A DNA stretch of 64,000 nucleotides, taken from contig CAJUGH010000007.1 of assembly GCA_910586215.1 (NCBI GenBank), forward strand, positions 1-64,000, read 5' to 3'. A program made the position numbers and the translations under genes. The stretch comes from an uncultured Acetatifactor sp. GTDB lineage: Bacteria > Bacillota > Clostridia > Lachnospirales > Lachnospiraceae. This document shows positions 51,711 to 61,138 of the stretch, piece by piece (the stretch's first letter is position 1; each line of letters opens with the position of its first letter). Below the pieces are notes generated by a model. It saw nothing but the letters and a program-made list of their open reading frames with translations, did no database searches and was not told the DNA's origin.

Positions 51711-54425
51711 TTATTCCCAGGTATATCGGTACCGGTAGCTGTCCGTCCATTCTGGCTGCTTCACGGGCCGGTCATAATTGTAATGCCCGTCATCGCCCAC
51801 CTGCAGCCCCATCATCTGCCGCCACTTGGAATCTGTAAGCCTGTCGCTCATGGGCCAGGGGAACTGGTAGAAGGTGAAGACACTGCCCCGGGCGATTTTT
51901 AGTTTGCCTTCCACCTGCACGGCCACAAAGATGGAAGAAGGATTGCCTGTGGCAGCTTCCAGCACCTGTCCATTGGGGTCAGTGGCAATGTCCACCACAA
52001 TGGCAGCCGGGTATTCCTGGGTGTTTAGCCAGTCGGAGTCATTTTGCTCCTTCACACTCTCCCGCCAGAAATGTTCCAGGTTGCCGCCATAGGTCTTGAT
52101 CAGTTCATATTCCTCCGCAGTCAGGGACTCCTCCCGCAGTTCCTTCTGGGAGATCACCAGAAGCTGGCCGGCCAGGTAGGAGAGCCTGGAGAGATTCTCC
52201 TGGTCAGTCTCAGAGAGCATGCCATATTGCGCAAGCCCCTGGGCTGTCAGGTCGGCCAGGCGTACGAAGCGCTCATAGACCAGAGGCTCCGGCTCCACGT
52301 ATCCGCGGTCATCCGGTTCCGGATGGTCATCCTGTCCGCCGCCCATCTCTGCCATCACCTGCTTGGAATAGAGCACGGTGTCATGCTTCAGTTCCGTGAA
52401 GCTGCCTGCAAAACATTCCAGGTTCTTCTTCAGCCACTCTTCATTCTGCATGAAAGGCGGGTAGCCCTCAGCCTTTGGTGTGAGCAGGGGCCTTAAGGTA
52501 TTCAGCCAGTTGGCATAGAGACTGGCAGTCCAGAGGGTACTGTTCTCCATGGCCATATCCTGCCGCATCCTGGACATATTCTCGGAATAGCCTGCATATC
52601 CGGTGGCACCGTTTGCCTCCAGGATGTTCAGGGCGGTGTCACTGCCCAGGACGGCTGGCACATCCAGCACATCGGGAAGCATGCGGTTCTCCCCTGCACT
52701 GTTGGCACCTACATTGCTGTAGATCAGGCGCTGCATGATGGCAGCGTCAATGGAGAAGCGCTGTCCCATGAAGCGGAAGCCGGGAATCACTGTCTCCTCC
52801 CCTTCCCACACAGGCAGGGAGTTGATCTGGGGTACCATTAGGGTGGCAGTCTGGGTATGGTAAGCCTGGAAGGCATCCGGGGTACCGATCAGTCCCTGAA
52901 CGGAGAGATCCTCCCCGTAGGCGGCGCGGATGACACCGATATACTCGCACACCCCGGCATCATCGCTGGCTCCTGCGAAGAAGGAGGTCACAGCGTAGAT
53001 GGATTCCCAAAGTGACAGGCTGTCCGGACTGTCATAGAGGGCCTGGGTGATGAGCAGGGCACTGCGGTCCAGATCCTCTTCGTCCTGGGTAAAATGGATC
53101 CTGCCATACCACATCATGGCCCGGAAATACTGTTCCAGTCTGGGATCCCCCTCATAGTAGCCCCGGGGGATATACTGGGAGTAATCTTCGAATTTCCCGG
53201 TGATGGCGCAGTCCTGGATCCCCTGGGCGGCGCCTATTTTCTCGATTTCCTGCCATACCACATCAGACACGTAGTCGTTTACCGTCACGCTGTCGTCCAG
53301 AAGCCTTGCCCCTATGGTGAAATAAGCCACATTCCGCCGGGCGGCAGTCTCCCATTCGCTGCCCTGGAGCTGGCTGTACTGCAGGGTGCTCAGTTCCAGC
53401 ATCTGTCTACTCAGTTGTGTGAGCTTGTCTGCCAGATAGTCCCGCTCAATATTCTTCAGCAAGTGGGCAAAATACAGGTGGTAAGTGTGCATCAGGGAAT
53501 CCACGGTCACAAAGCTGGGGATCTGGGCATACCGGTTGGACTCATAGATCTCGAAAAATTCACTGCCGGCGCTTCCTGCCACCACGAAGCCGTTCTGGGC
53601 AAACTTCTGTGCCTGGCCTTCCTCCATATAGATCTGCCAGAGATTGTCAATGTTGCTCAGATCCGGTTCCACGGTGTAGGTCCCCACACTGGCTTCCACG
53701 GAGACTTCCGTATAATCGGCCCCGGTGGGAATCAGCATAGGGCGGTCACTGCCACCCGGTGCCAAATTGGGCCGGAAGGCCACCAGGTCTTCCTCTGTCA
53801 ATTCTGCCTTCACAAAGGAGGGAATGTCAGATTCCCGGAACTGGGACACGGTGAGACTTACCTGGCCGTCTGCTACGGTCATCACCGCTGTCTGCCCCGC
53901 AGATACGGAAGCGCTCTGGGACTGGCCGCTTGCCGGGTCTGCCACCAGGCACTGCACGGTGCCTTCCAGGATATGGACCAGCATCCGGCCCGGGGCAGGT
54001 GTCTCCACCCAGCCGCTGGTGCCGCGGATGCCCACTGCCATGCTGGAGGAACGGATGCTCATGGTCTCATCTTCCTTCAAGGGTTCGGATACATTGAAAT
54101 ACAGGCTGCCGGCGTTCAGCAGAAGCGTCAGGTCCTTCCCCTCCTTCTGGATCTGTACATCGCTGGCCTGGTCCATCTTGGCCAGTTTCACATTGTCCAG
54201 GTTGATCCAGGCGTAGCTGAACTGCTGGGTGGACATCTGGTAGCCGCTGTAGAGCTTCAGGTCTTCCGCAGGTTCTATGCTTTTTAAGGATGCGTCCAGG
54301 ATATCTACGGAACCCTCTGCCCTGGCCAGGTTCATGGTGGTGGCCTTCAAGCCGCAGGCAGAGAGCAGGGATGCAGTTGCAAGGATCAGCAGGGCGGCTG
54401 CAAGGTAGGTATATTTTCTCTTCAT
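51711..54425 (-). CDS. lipoprotein with FecR-like and DUF3160 domains
   Basis: A 904-residue secreted lipoprotein. The signal peptide ends in the lipobox LLSAC (lipid-anchored Cys near 24). Residues ~40-215 resemble a FecR/PilZ-like beta domain: IRSSSMAVGIRGTSGWVETP, then MLVHILEGTVQCLV. Residues ~270-880 form a DUF3160 domain (FVTVDSLMHTYHLYFAHLLK, MWYGRIHFTQDEEDLDRSAL, PQSINSLP-like core, RFMGQRFSIDAAIMQRLIYS, and a final FYQFPWPMSDRLTDSKWRQM). DUF3160 proteins are of unknown function. The promoter at 54483-54511 drives it, and a CapA-like gene follows. Confidence 0.85.
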   Translation of the reverse strand: MKRKYTYLAAALLILATASLLSACGLKATTMNLARAEGSVDILDASLKSIEPAEDLKLYSGYQMSTQQFSYAWINLDNVKLAKMDQASDVQIQKEGKDLTLLLNAGSLYFNVSEPLKEDETMSIRSSSMAVGIRGTSGWVETPAPGRMLVHILEGTVQCLVADPASGQSQSASVSAGQTAVMTVADGQVSLTVSQFRESDIPSFVKAELTEEDLVAFRPNLAPGGSDRPMLIPTGADYTEVSVEASVGTYTVEPDLSNIDNLWQIYMEEGQAQKFAQNGFVVAGSAGSEFFEIYESNRYAQIPSFVTVDSLMHTYHLYFAHLLKNIERDYLADKLTQLSRQMLELSTLQYSQLQGSEWETAARRNVAYFTIGARLLDDSVTVNDYVSDVVWQEIEKIGAAQGIQDCAITGKFEDYSQYIPRGYYEGDPRLEQYFRAMMWYGRIHFTQDEEDLDRSALLITQALYDSPDSLSLWESIYAVTSFFAGASDDAGVCEYIGVIRAAYGEDLSVQGLIGTPDAFQAYHTQTATLMVPQINSLPVWEGEETVIPGFRFMGQRFSIDAAIMQRLIYSNVGANSAGENRMLPDVLDVPAVLGSDTALNILEANGATGYAGYSENMSRMRQDMAMENSTLWTASLYANWLNTLRPLLTPKAEGYPPFMQNEEWLKKNLECFAGSFTELKHDTVLYSKQVMAEMGGGQDDHPEPDDRGYVEPEPLVYERFVRLADLTAQGLAQYGMLSETDQENLSRLSYLAGQLLVISQKELREESLTAEEYELIKTYGGNLEHFWRESVKEQNDSDWLNTQEYPAAIVVDIATDPNGQVLEAATGNPSSIFVAVQVEGKLKIARGSVFTFYQFPWPMSDRLTDSKWRQMMGLQVGDDGHYNYDRPVKQPEWTDSYRYRYTWE

Positions 54426-54482
54426 GAATGGGATTCCCTCCTCTTTCTAAAAGTGTTGCCATTGTGTGTATGATACAGGACT

Positions 54483-54511
54483 ATTGTAAGACAAGGGAGG
54501 GGTAAAAGCAA
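54483..54511 (-). promoter_or_regulatory. promoter of the DUF3160/CapA operon
   Basis: On the minus strand, TTGCTT (54511-54506), 17-bp spacer and TACAAT (54488-54483), about 60 bp before the ATG at 54425. It lies back to back with the gntR promoter at 54530-54558. Confidence 0.65.
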
Positions 54512-54529
54512 GGAAATTTCCATTTGCCA

Positions 54530-54558
54530 TTGACAAAATCCTGAAACTAGGGTATAAG
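54530..54558 (+). promoter_or_regulatory. promoter of the gntR/ABC operon
   Basis: TTGACA (54530-54535), 17-bp spacer and TATAAG (54553-54558). The operator at 54557-54581 begins on its last two bases. Confidence 0.75.
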
Positions 54559-54581
54559 TGTATTAAGAGTCTTGGTACACT
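54557..54581. promoter_or_regulatory. YtrA-type operator, AGTGTA-N13-TACACT
   Basis: AGTGTA (54557-54562) and TACACT (54576-54581) are separated by exactly 13 bp. This is the inverted repeat described for the B. subtilis YtrA regulator. Placed at the transcription start of an operon whose first gene is a YtrA-like regulator, it predicts autorepression. Confidence 0.8.
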
Positions 54582-54705
54582 AAATGATAGCAGGCGAAAC
54601 ACGCTGATAGTTAACACCCGGATGCAGGCAGTATCAAAAGTCATATTTGCTGACCGGGCTCATTGTCCGCAGGAATAGCGGGAGTAAAAAGGAAAGGAAA
54701 CAACC

Positions 54706-55071
54706 GTGATATTACTAGATTTTCGGGACAAGCGCCCTATCTACGAACAGATGGTGGAGAAACTGGAACAATTGATTGCAAATGGTGGCTTAGAGCCGCT
54801 GACCCGGATGCCCAGTGTGCGCAGCCTGGCTATAGAACTGTCCGTGAATCCCAACACGGTGCAGCGGGCCTATGCCCAGCTGGAACAGGAGGGGTATCTG
54901 TACACCGTGTCTGGCCGGGGTACCTTCGTGACAGCGGAGAATGAGTGGCGGGAGGGCAGGCAGGAGAAAGCACTGCAGGCCTGGCAGGAGGCTACGCAAA
55001 AGGCCAGGGAGGAGGGCCTGGGCCGGGAGGTGTTGTCTGGGAAGCTGGAAGAGATCTATAAGGAAGTATGA
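54706..55071 (+). CDS. GntR family regulator, YtrA type
   Basis: A 121-residue repressor with an N-terminal winged helix (RDKRPIYEQMVEKLEQLIAN, LEPLTRMPSVRSLAIELSVN, NTVQRAYAQLEQEGYLYTVS) and a short helical dimerisation tail, the layout of the YtrA subfamily. These repress ABC transporter operons that respond to cell-envelope antibiotics. The start codon is GTG after AAAGGAAAGGAAACAACC. It is the first gene of an operon with the ATPase (15 bp later) and the permease. The operator at 54557-54581 fits it. Confidence 0.92.
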   Translation: MILLDFRDKRPIYEQMVEKLEQLIANGGLEPLTRMPSVRSLAIELSVNPNTVQRAYAQLEQEGYLYTVSGRGTFVTAENEWREGRQEKALQAWQEATQKAREEGLGREVLSGKLEEIYKEV

Positions 55072-55086
55072 ACGGGGGTATGAGGG

Positions 55087-55989
55087 ATGATAGAATTCCA
55101 GAATGTGAGTAAGTCATTTGACCAGGTAAAGGCCATTGACCAGGTGACGGCCTCCATTGAGGAGGGACATGTGTATGGCCTGATCGGCACCAACGGGGCG
55201 GGCAAGTCCACCTTGATGCGCCTCATGAGCGGTGTGCTGAAGCCGGATAAGGGCAGTGTCCTGGTGGACGGGGAGGAGGTCTATGACAACCCCTCGGCCA
55301 AGGGGAAGATATTTTATCTGTCAGACGACCAGTATTTCTTCAAGAGTGGTACGCCGAAGGACATGTGCAGGCTGTACAGTACGTATTATCCCGGTTTTGA
55401 CCAGGAGAAGTGGCGGGCGCTGATGGGGAAATTCGGCCTGGACATCCGTCGGAAGAACAACACCTTTTCCAAGGGTATGAAGAAGCAGCTATCCGTGATC
55501 TGTGGGGTGTGTGCCGGGGCAAAATACCTGCTCTGCGATGAGACCTTTGACGGGCTGGATCCAGTAATGCGCCAGGCGGTGAAGGCTATATTTGTCCGGG
55601 AGATGGAGGAGCGGGGACTGACCCCGGTCATCGCCTCCCACAACCTGCGGGAACTGGAGGATATCTGTGAGCATGTGGGGCTGCTGCACCGGGGTGGGAT
55701 CCTGTTCCAGAAGGATCTGGAGGAGATGAAGCTGAATATCCATAAGATACAGTGCGTGATCAAGGTGAAGACGACCCTGGAACAGTTACAGGCCGGGATG
55801 GACATCCTGGCCATGGAGAACAGGGGGGCGCTCTATACCCTCACTGTCCGGGGAAAACGGGAGGAAGTGGAGGCATTCCTGGAGAAAGTATCCCCTGTCT
55901 TCTATGAACTGCTGCCTCTGTCCCTGGAGGAGATCTTTATCAGTGAAACGGAGGTGAAGGGATATGACGTCAAAGCGCTTATTTCTTAA
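55087..55989 (+). CDS. ABC transporter ATP-binding protein
   Basis: A 300-residue ATPase. Walker A is GTNGAGKST (residues 34-42), the signature region reads TFSKGMKKQLSV in place of LSGGQ, Walker B is YLLCDETFDGLDP, and the H-loop is VIASHNLRELED. The divergent signature is common in the YtrB/BcrA-like group that works with YtrA regulators. It powers the permease encoded next, with which it overlaps by 26 bp. Likely role: export or envelope defence; no substrate can be named. Confidence 0.92.
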   Translation: MIEFQNVSKSFDQVKAIDQVTASIEEGHVYGLIGTNGAGKSTLMRLMSGVLKPDKGSVLVDGEEVYDNPSAKGKIFYLSDDQYFFKSGTPKDMCRLYSTYYPGFDQEKWRALMGKFGLDIRRKNNTFSKGMKKQLSVICGVCAGAKYLLCDETFDGLDPVMRQAVKAIFVREMEERGLTPVIASHNLRELEDICEHVGLLHRGGILFQKDLEEMKLNIHKIQCVIKVKTTLEQLQAGMDILAMENRGALYTLTVRGKREEVEAFLEKVSPVFYELLPLSLEEIFISETEVKGYDVKALIS

Positions 55990-58135
55990 AGCCATGGCAG
56001 AGGAGATGCGGCACCGTCTGTGGATGCTGGCGTTGTCCGTGCTGGGACATTTTCTGATTCTCTTTGTGCCCTTTTTGATTGTCAGGAGTAATCCAGGTTC
56101 CTGGTATGGTACGAAGGATATAGAGGAAGTTGCCAGGAACATGGTTTCGTTTATAAGGAACTATGTGACTGTGGCAGGGGGGGTGATCGCCATTCTGGGA
56201 GCCATGGTGGTGGGCATCTTCGGATTCCGCTTTATTTTCCACAAGAGGCATGTGGATACCTGGCACAGCCTGCCCATCAGGCGCAGCATGCTGTACGGGG
56301 TATGCTGGCTGGACGGCTTCCTGATCTGGTTCGTTCCCATGCTTGTGAGCGTGCTGCTTACCGGGGGCCTGGCAGGGGCTACCGTCTATAGCCTGACAGG
56401 TGCCGAAGGAGCTTTTGCTGTGGCGAAAGAGACCGGGACAGTCCTGTGTGTCCTCACCATAGTATTTCTGCTGGTGTATCATCTGGTACTGATAGCCGTG
56501 ATGGTCAGCGGCAATGTGCTGAATGCCATTGTGAGTATGTGCATACTGGGTACGGGGGTGATCTGCATCTATGGCATGGAAATTGGTTTCATGGCAGCCT
56601 ACCTGGATACTTTCTATGAGACAGGGGAGAATGTCCTTCTGGCAGCTTATGCCTCGCCCCTTGTGGCGGCTACTTATCTGCTGGGCAGGGCGGTGGACCG
56701 GACCTGGGAGCCTGTGAGCCATTTTATCAATTGTATGGCAGACCAGGCCTTGATAGCGGCGGCCATGGGTGTGTGCGCTTTCCTTCTCTACAAAAAGCGG
56801 CCTTCGGAACTGGCAGAGCAGGGTATCCGGAACAGATGGCTGTCTGCCCTGATGCGGATCCTGTCAGGAATCGTTGCAGGAATGGGAGGATGGCTCCTGT
56901 TTGTGCTGCTGGTAGAGGACGGCCAGGCAGTAGGCTGGGGGATTTTCGGGGCTGTGCTCTTTACCGTGCTGGTGATGGGAGTGCTGGACATGATATTTTC
57001 CATGGAATTCAAGGCATTCCTGGCCCACTGGGCACAGATGGCAGGGACGGTGGTAGTCGTGGTGCTGCTTAGCTTTGCCTTCTGCTTTGACTGGATGGGC
57101 TATGACACTTATCTGCCGGATCAGGAGGATATCGTGCAGATGGCAGTCTATGACCCTGAACTATGTAACCGCACGAACCGGCATGCATTCAGCCGGATAG
57201 AGGAGGTCCTGCGGGACATGCAATATGAGGATGCCCAGGCAGCCTATGCTTTCCTGGAACAGGTCACAGCCAGACAGAAGTCCGGGACAGATCCGGTGCA
57301 GGGATCCAGGGACGAGATTACAGTCAGGGTCAGTTTGAAAAACGGCAGGAGTTATTACAGGATCTATGAGATAACTGCGGCGGACAGACAGGTGCTGGCA
57401 CCGATCATCTGCAGCCAGGCCTACCTGGAACAGAATTACCTGTTTGACATAGAGGAAATGGTGTCTGAGGATCTTCTGGGAGCGCTGGCCCTGGGAAAGG
57501 GAGAAAAGAGCATATCTGCCACAGACAGCCGGGAGGAGATCTGTAAGATTCTGGAGGCATACAACCTGGACTGCCTGGAAGATCCCCGGGTTCTGGTGGG
57601 GGAGGGAGGCAGGAACCTGCTGGACATAAGGCTGCTCTCCCCTGATGTAAGGCCTGGTTTCAATCTGACTGTCTGTGAAAGTATGCAGCATACCATAGAA
57701 GCCCTGGAGGAAGCAGGGTGGGGAGACTGGGTGGCAGACCTGGATCCGGGAGAGGTGGCATGGATTGAACTGCCCCTGGGATCTTTCCCTGCAGGCCGGG
57801 ACTGGTCCAGGGAAGAACTGGTGGCCCTGGCCAGACAGACCTACGGGGTAGACGGCGTGCAGGGGGAGGAAACCAAGGAAGAAGGAAGGGAAATCCAGTC
57901 CCAGGAAAGTATGGAATCCTACAAGGAAGGGGAACTGGAACTGACCATCACGGATCCCGACCATATCCGTACCCTTCTGGGGCTTGTCAGCTATGAAGAT
58001 GACGGAGACAGTATTTATCAGAGAGACGTTATACGGCTCTATTATGAGAGGGAGGACAGGAACGGCTACCTGTATCTGGAGAAGGGAAAGTTGCCGGAAG
58101 AGATTCTCCTGCTGTTTGGGGAATTGGCAAAGTAA
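55964..58135 (+). CDS. ABC-2 type permease with large C-terminal domain (DUF6449-like)
   Basis: A 723-residue membrane protein. Residues 1-395 contain about ten hydrophobic segments of an ABC-2-like permease (ALSVLGHFLILFVPFLIV, VAGGVIAILGAMVVGIFGF, MLVSVLLTGGLAGATVYSL, AQMAGTVVVVVLLSFAFCFD at the end). Residues ~395-723 form a soluble part (MGYDTYLPDQEDIVQMAVYD at its start, FNLTVCESMQHTIEALEEAG within), likely outside the cell. This matches clostridial permeases annotated with DUF6449. Its start overlaps the ATPase gene. Together with the YtrA-like regulator it forms a three-gene operon. Confidence 0.85.
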   Translation: MTSKRLFLKAMAEEMRHRLWMLALSVLGHFLILFVPFLIVRSNPGSWYGTKDIEEVARNMVSFIRNYVTVAGGVIAILGAMVVGIFGFRFIFHKRHVDTWHSLPIRRSMLYGVCWLDGFLIWFVPMLVSVLLTGGLAGATVYSLTGAEGAFAVAKETGTVLCVLTIVFLLVYHLVLIAVMVSGNVLNAIVSMCILGTGVICIYGMEIGFMAAYLDTFYETGENVLLAAYASPLVAATYLLGRAVDRTWEPVSHFINCMADQALIAAAMGVCAFLLYKKRPSELAEQGIRNRWLSALMRILSGIVAGMGGWLLFVLLVEDGQAVGWGIFGAVLFTVLVMGVLDMIFSMEFKAFLAHWAQMAGTVVVVVLLSFAFCFDWMGYDTYLPDQEDIVQMAVYDPELCNRTNRHAFSRIEEVLRDMQYEDAQAAYAFLEQVTARQKSGTDPVQGSRDEITVRVSLKNGRSYYRIYEITAADRQVLAPIICSQAYLEQNYLFDIEEMVSEDLLGALALGKGEKSISATDSREEICKILEAYNLDCLEDPRVLVGEGGRNLLDIRLLSPDVRPGFNLTVCESMQHTIEALEEAGWGDWVADLDPGEVAWIELPLGSFPAGRDWSREELVALARQTYGVDGVQGEETKEEGREIQSQESMESYKEGELELTITDPDHIRTLLGLVSYEDDGDSIYQRDVIRLYYEREDRNGYLYLEKGKLPEEILLLFGELAK

Positions 58136-58181
58136 GGAAGACTTAAAATTTATAAAATATGGCGTTACCGTTCCGTAAGTG

Positions 58182-58210
58182 TTGAATCAAGCGGACAAAT
58201 CTGTTACAAT
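58182..58210 (+). promoter_or_regulatory. promoter of secA
   Basis: TTGAAT (58182-58187), 17-bp spacer and TACAAT (58205-58210), the latter preceded by TGT as in an extended -10. It lies 113 bp before the secA start. A GTAACAGTTCA repeat fragment is in the leader (58249 onward). Confidence 0.75.
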
Positions 58211-58322
58211 AGGCAATAGGTTTTAAGAAACAGTGCCTTGGAATGTGTCGTAACAGTTCAGCCAGTCCCTCTTTAAGGATGAAAAGGGATCTGCGCAAGA
58301 CATACTTAGGCCACGGAAAGGT

Positions 58323-60902
58323 ATGGGAATCCAAGTGAAGGTAATAGATAAGATTTTCGGGACACGCAGCCAGCGGGAATTGAAGCGGATCATGCCCCTG
58401 GTGGACAAAATCGAGGCCCTTCGTCCTGCCATGCAGCAGCTATCGGATGAGGCGCTGCGTGCCAGGACAGAGGAGTTCAGGAAACGCCTGGAGGAGGGAG
58501 AGACCCTGGATGACATTCTTCCGGATGCCTTTGCCACTGTCAGGGAGGCGGCCAGGCGAGTGCTGAATATGGAACATTTCCGGGTACAGCTTATCGGCGG
58601 CATCATCATGCACCAGGGACGTATCGCGGAGATGCGTACCGGTGAAGGTAAGACCCTGGTGGCTACCCTGCCTGCCTACCTGAATGCCCTGGAGGGAAAG
58701 GGTGTGCATGTGGTCACAGTCAATGATTACCTGGCAAAGCGTGACGCAGAGTGGATGGGCCAGATCCATGAGTTCCTGGGGTTGTCCGTGGGCGTTGTGC
58801 TAAACAGCATGACCAGCGAGGAGCGGCAGAAGGCATATAATTGCGACATCACTTATGTGACCAACAATGAACTGGGATTCGATTACCTGCGGGACAATAT
58901 GGTAATCTACAAGGAACAGTTGGTGCTGCGGGACCTGCACTACTGTATCATTGACGAGGTGGACTCGGTGCTCATCGATGAAGCCAGGACGCCCCTTATC
59001 ATCTCTGGACAGAGCGGCAAGTCCACGGCCCTGTATGAGATGTGCGACCTGCTGGCCAGGCGGATGCAGCGGGGTGCGGACATGCAGGAACTGACCAAGA
59101 TGGATGCCATCATGGGGGTGGTGCAGGAGGAGACAGGGGATTTTATCGTCAATGAGAAGGATAAGGTCATCAACCTCACCGAGGCCGGTGTGAAGAAGGT
59201 GGAGCAGTTCTTCCACATAGAGAACTATGCGGATCCTGAGAATCTGGAGATCCAGCACAATATCATCCTGGCCCTTAGGGCACACAACCTTATGTTCCGG
59301 GACCAGGACTATGTGGTGAAGGATGACCAGGTGCTGATCGTGGATGAGTTCACCGGACGTATCATGCCGGGACGCCGCTATTCGGACGGCCTGCATCAGG
59401 CCATTGAGGCCAAGGAACATGTGAAGGTGAAGCGGGAGAGCAAGACCCTGGCCACCATCACCTTCCAGAATTTCTTCAACCTGTTTGAGAAGAAATGTGG
59501 CATGACCGGTACAGCCATGACCGAGGCCAAGGAGTTCGAGGAGATCTACAGCATGGATGTGGTGGAGATTCCCACCAATGTGCCTGTGGCCAGGATAGAC
59601 CAGCAGGATGCCGTGTACAAGACCAGGGCAGAGAAGCTTGGGGCCATTGTGGATGCAGTGGAGGAGGCTCATGCCAAGGGGCAGCCTGTGCTGGTAGGTA
59701 CCATCACCATTGAAGCCAGTGAGGAGCTGAGCGGCCTGCTGAAAAGGAGGGGCATCCAGCACAAGGTACTGAATGCCAAGTTCCACGAACTGGAGGCAGA
59801 GATCGTGGCAGATGCCGGTATCCACGGTGCTGTCACCATTGCCACCAACATGGCAGGCCGTGGTACGGATATCAAGCTGGATGAGGAAGCACGTGCGGCA
59901 GGAGGACTGAAGATTATCGGTACCGAGCGCCATGAGTCCAGGCGTATTGACAACCAGCTGCGCGGGCGAAGCGGCCGCCAGGGAGACCCTGGTGAGTCCA
60001 AGTTCTATATTTCCCTGCAGGACGACTTGATGCGGCTGTTCGGCTCCGAGCGTCTCATCGGCATGTTCAACGCCCTGGGTGTGCCGGAGGGACAGGAGAT
60101 TGAGCACAAGGCCCTGACCAGTGCCATTGAGACAGCCCAGAAGAAGATCGAGAACAACAACTTCGGCATCCGTAAGAACCTGCTGGAGTATGACCGTGTC
60201 ATGAGTGAGCAGAGGGAGATCATCTACGAGGAGCGCCGCAGGGTCTTAAATGGCGAGAGCATGCGGGACTTTATCTATAAGATGATCACAGATATCACAG
60301 AGAACTGTGTGGATATCAGCATCAATGAGGATGCGGCAGTAGAAGACTGGAACTTCAATGAACTGAACACACTGCTGGTGCCTACCATTCCCCTGCAGCC
60401 TGTGACAGGGGAACGGGTGAAGACTCCCAAGAAGAACGGGCTGAAGCAGCAGCTCAAGGAGGAGGCCGTGAAGCTTTATGAGAGCAAGGAAGCGGAGTTC
60501 CCCAACTCAGAGGCCATCCGGGAACTGGAGCGGGTGATCCTGCTGAAGGTCATTGACAGGAAGTGGATGGACCATATCGATGACATGGAGCAGCTGCGGC
60601 AGGGCATCGGTCTCCAGGCCTATGGCCAGAGGGATCCCCTGGTGGAATACAAGATGAGCGGCTATGACATGTTCGATGAGATGACCCAGAACATCAAGGA
60701 GGAGACCGTGCGCCTGCTCTTCCACATCAAGGTGGAGCAGAAGGTCGAGCGGGAGCAGGTGGCCAAGGTCACAGGCACTAACAAGGATGACAGCGTACAG
60801 AAGGCTCCGGTGAAGCGGGACAATGCCAAGATATACCCCAACGACCCCTGCCCTTGTGGAAGCGGGAGAAAGTATAAGCAGTGCTGTGGCAGGAAGGCTT
60901 GA
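58323..60902 (+). CDS. secA: preprotein translocase ATPase SecA
   Basis: The 859-residue motor that pushes secretory proteins through SecYEG. Walker A lies in EMRTGEGKTLVATLP (near 104-112), the DEAD-like box is CIIDEVDSVLIDEARTPLII, TMATIT-like KTLATITFQNFFNLFEKKCG and MTGTAMTEAKEFEEIY follow, GRGTD is in NMAGRGTDIKLDEEARAAGG, and ESRRIDNQLRGRSGRQGDPG is the second ATP site. The C-terminus has the zinc SEC-C motif CPCGSGRKYKQCCG, which binds SecB or ribosomes. Length and order match the usual bacterial protein. It is driven by the promoter at 58182-58210. Confidence 0.98.
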   Translation: MGIQVKVIDKIFGTRSQRELKRIMPLVDKIEALRPAMQQLSDEALRARTEEFRKRLEEGETLDDILPDAFATVREAARRVLNMEHFRVQLIGGIIMHQGRIAEMRTGEGKTLVATLPAYLNALEGKGVHVVTVNDYLAKRDAEWMGQIHEFLGLSVGVVLNSMTSEERQKAYNCDITYVTNNELGFDYLRDNMVIYKEQLVLRDLHYCIIDEVDSVLIDEARTPLIISGQSGKSTALYEMCDLLARRMQRGADMQELTKMDAIMGVVQEETGDFIVNEKDKVINLTEAGVKKVEQFFHIENYADPENLEIQHNIILALRAHNLMFRDQDYVVKDDQVLIVDEFTGRIMPGRRYSDGLHQAIEAKEHVKVKRESKTLATITFQNFFNLFEKKCGMTGTAMTEAKEFEEIYSMDVVEIPTNVPVARIDQQDAVYKTRAEKLGAIVDAVEEAHAKGQPVLVGTITIEASEELSGLLKRRGIQHKVLNAKFHELEAEIVADAGIHGAVTIATNMAGRGTDIKLDEEARAAGGLKIIGTERHESRRIDNQLRGRSGRQGDPGESKFYISLQDDLMRLFGSERLIGMFNALGVPEGQEIEHKALTSAIETAQKKIENNNFGIRKNLLEYDRVMSEQREIIYEERRRVLNGESMRDFIYKMITDITENCVDISINEDAAVEDWNFNELNTLLVPTIPLQPVTGERVKTPKKNGLKQQLKEEAVKLYESKEAEFPNSEAIRELERVILLKVIDRKWMDHIDDMEQLRQGIGLQAYGQRDPLVEYKMSGYDMFDEMTQNIKEETVRLLFHIKVEQKVEREQVAKVTGTNKDDSVQKAPVKRDNAKIYPNDPCPCGSGRKYKQCCGRKA

Positions 60903-60939
60903 TGGCGAGAAGCTGTCTGGTAAAGGGAGGAGAATATAC

Positions 60940-61089
60940 ATGAGAAAGACGAGAAGTGACTGCACGGTGGGCACATTTGAGAAAAATCATGGACTGCCTC
61001 CGGGAACCATCCGAAATGAAAACGGTCGTAAAACCAGAAGCGATAAAACCATAGGTGCCATACGAAAAGAGAATGAGAAAAAGAGATAA
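60940..61089 (+). CDS. 49-residue basic protein, unknown
   Basis: A short gene between secA and prfB, 37 bp after secA. GGGAGGAGAATATAC gives a good ribosome site before the ATG. The protein is highly basic and built of a duplicated unit: KTRSDCTVGTFEKNHG (3-18) and KTRSDKTIGAIRKENEK (31-47), joined by LPPGTIRNENGR. No membrane segment. I do not recognise a named family, though the unit spacing suggests a repeated nucleic-acid-binding or ribosome-associated element. The same frame is open upstream into secA. Confidence 0.6.
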   Translation: MRKTRSDCTVGTFEKNHGLPPGTIRNENGRKTRSDKTIGAIRKENEKKR

Positions 61090-61138
61090 CTGGGATGCCC
61101 AAATATCAAATACATTTTAAGAAAGAAGGTGACGTTAA

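Noticed and set aside
53094..54287. 397-codon open frame on the plus strand
   Set aside because: It is the antisense of the FecR/DUF3160 lipoprotein gene, which has a signal peptide, domains and a promoter. Similar antisense frames lie over 42016-43890, 29195-30679, 58800-60107, 50450-51703 and 2642-3529.
60823..60939. Upstream extension of the 49-residue protein into secA
   Set aside because: It lies in another frame of the SEC-C region of secA and has no ribosome site; the ATG at 60940 has one.
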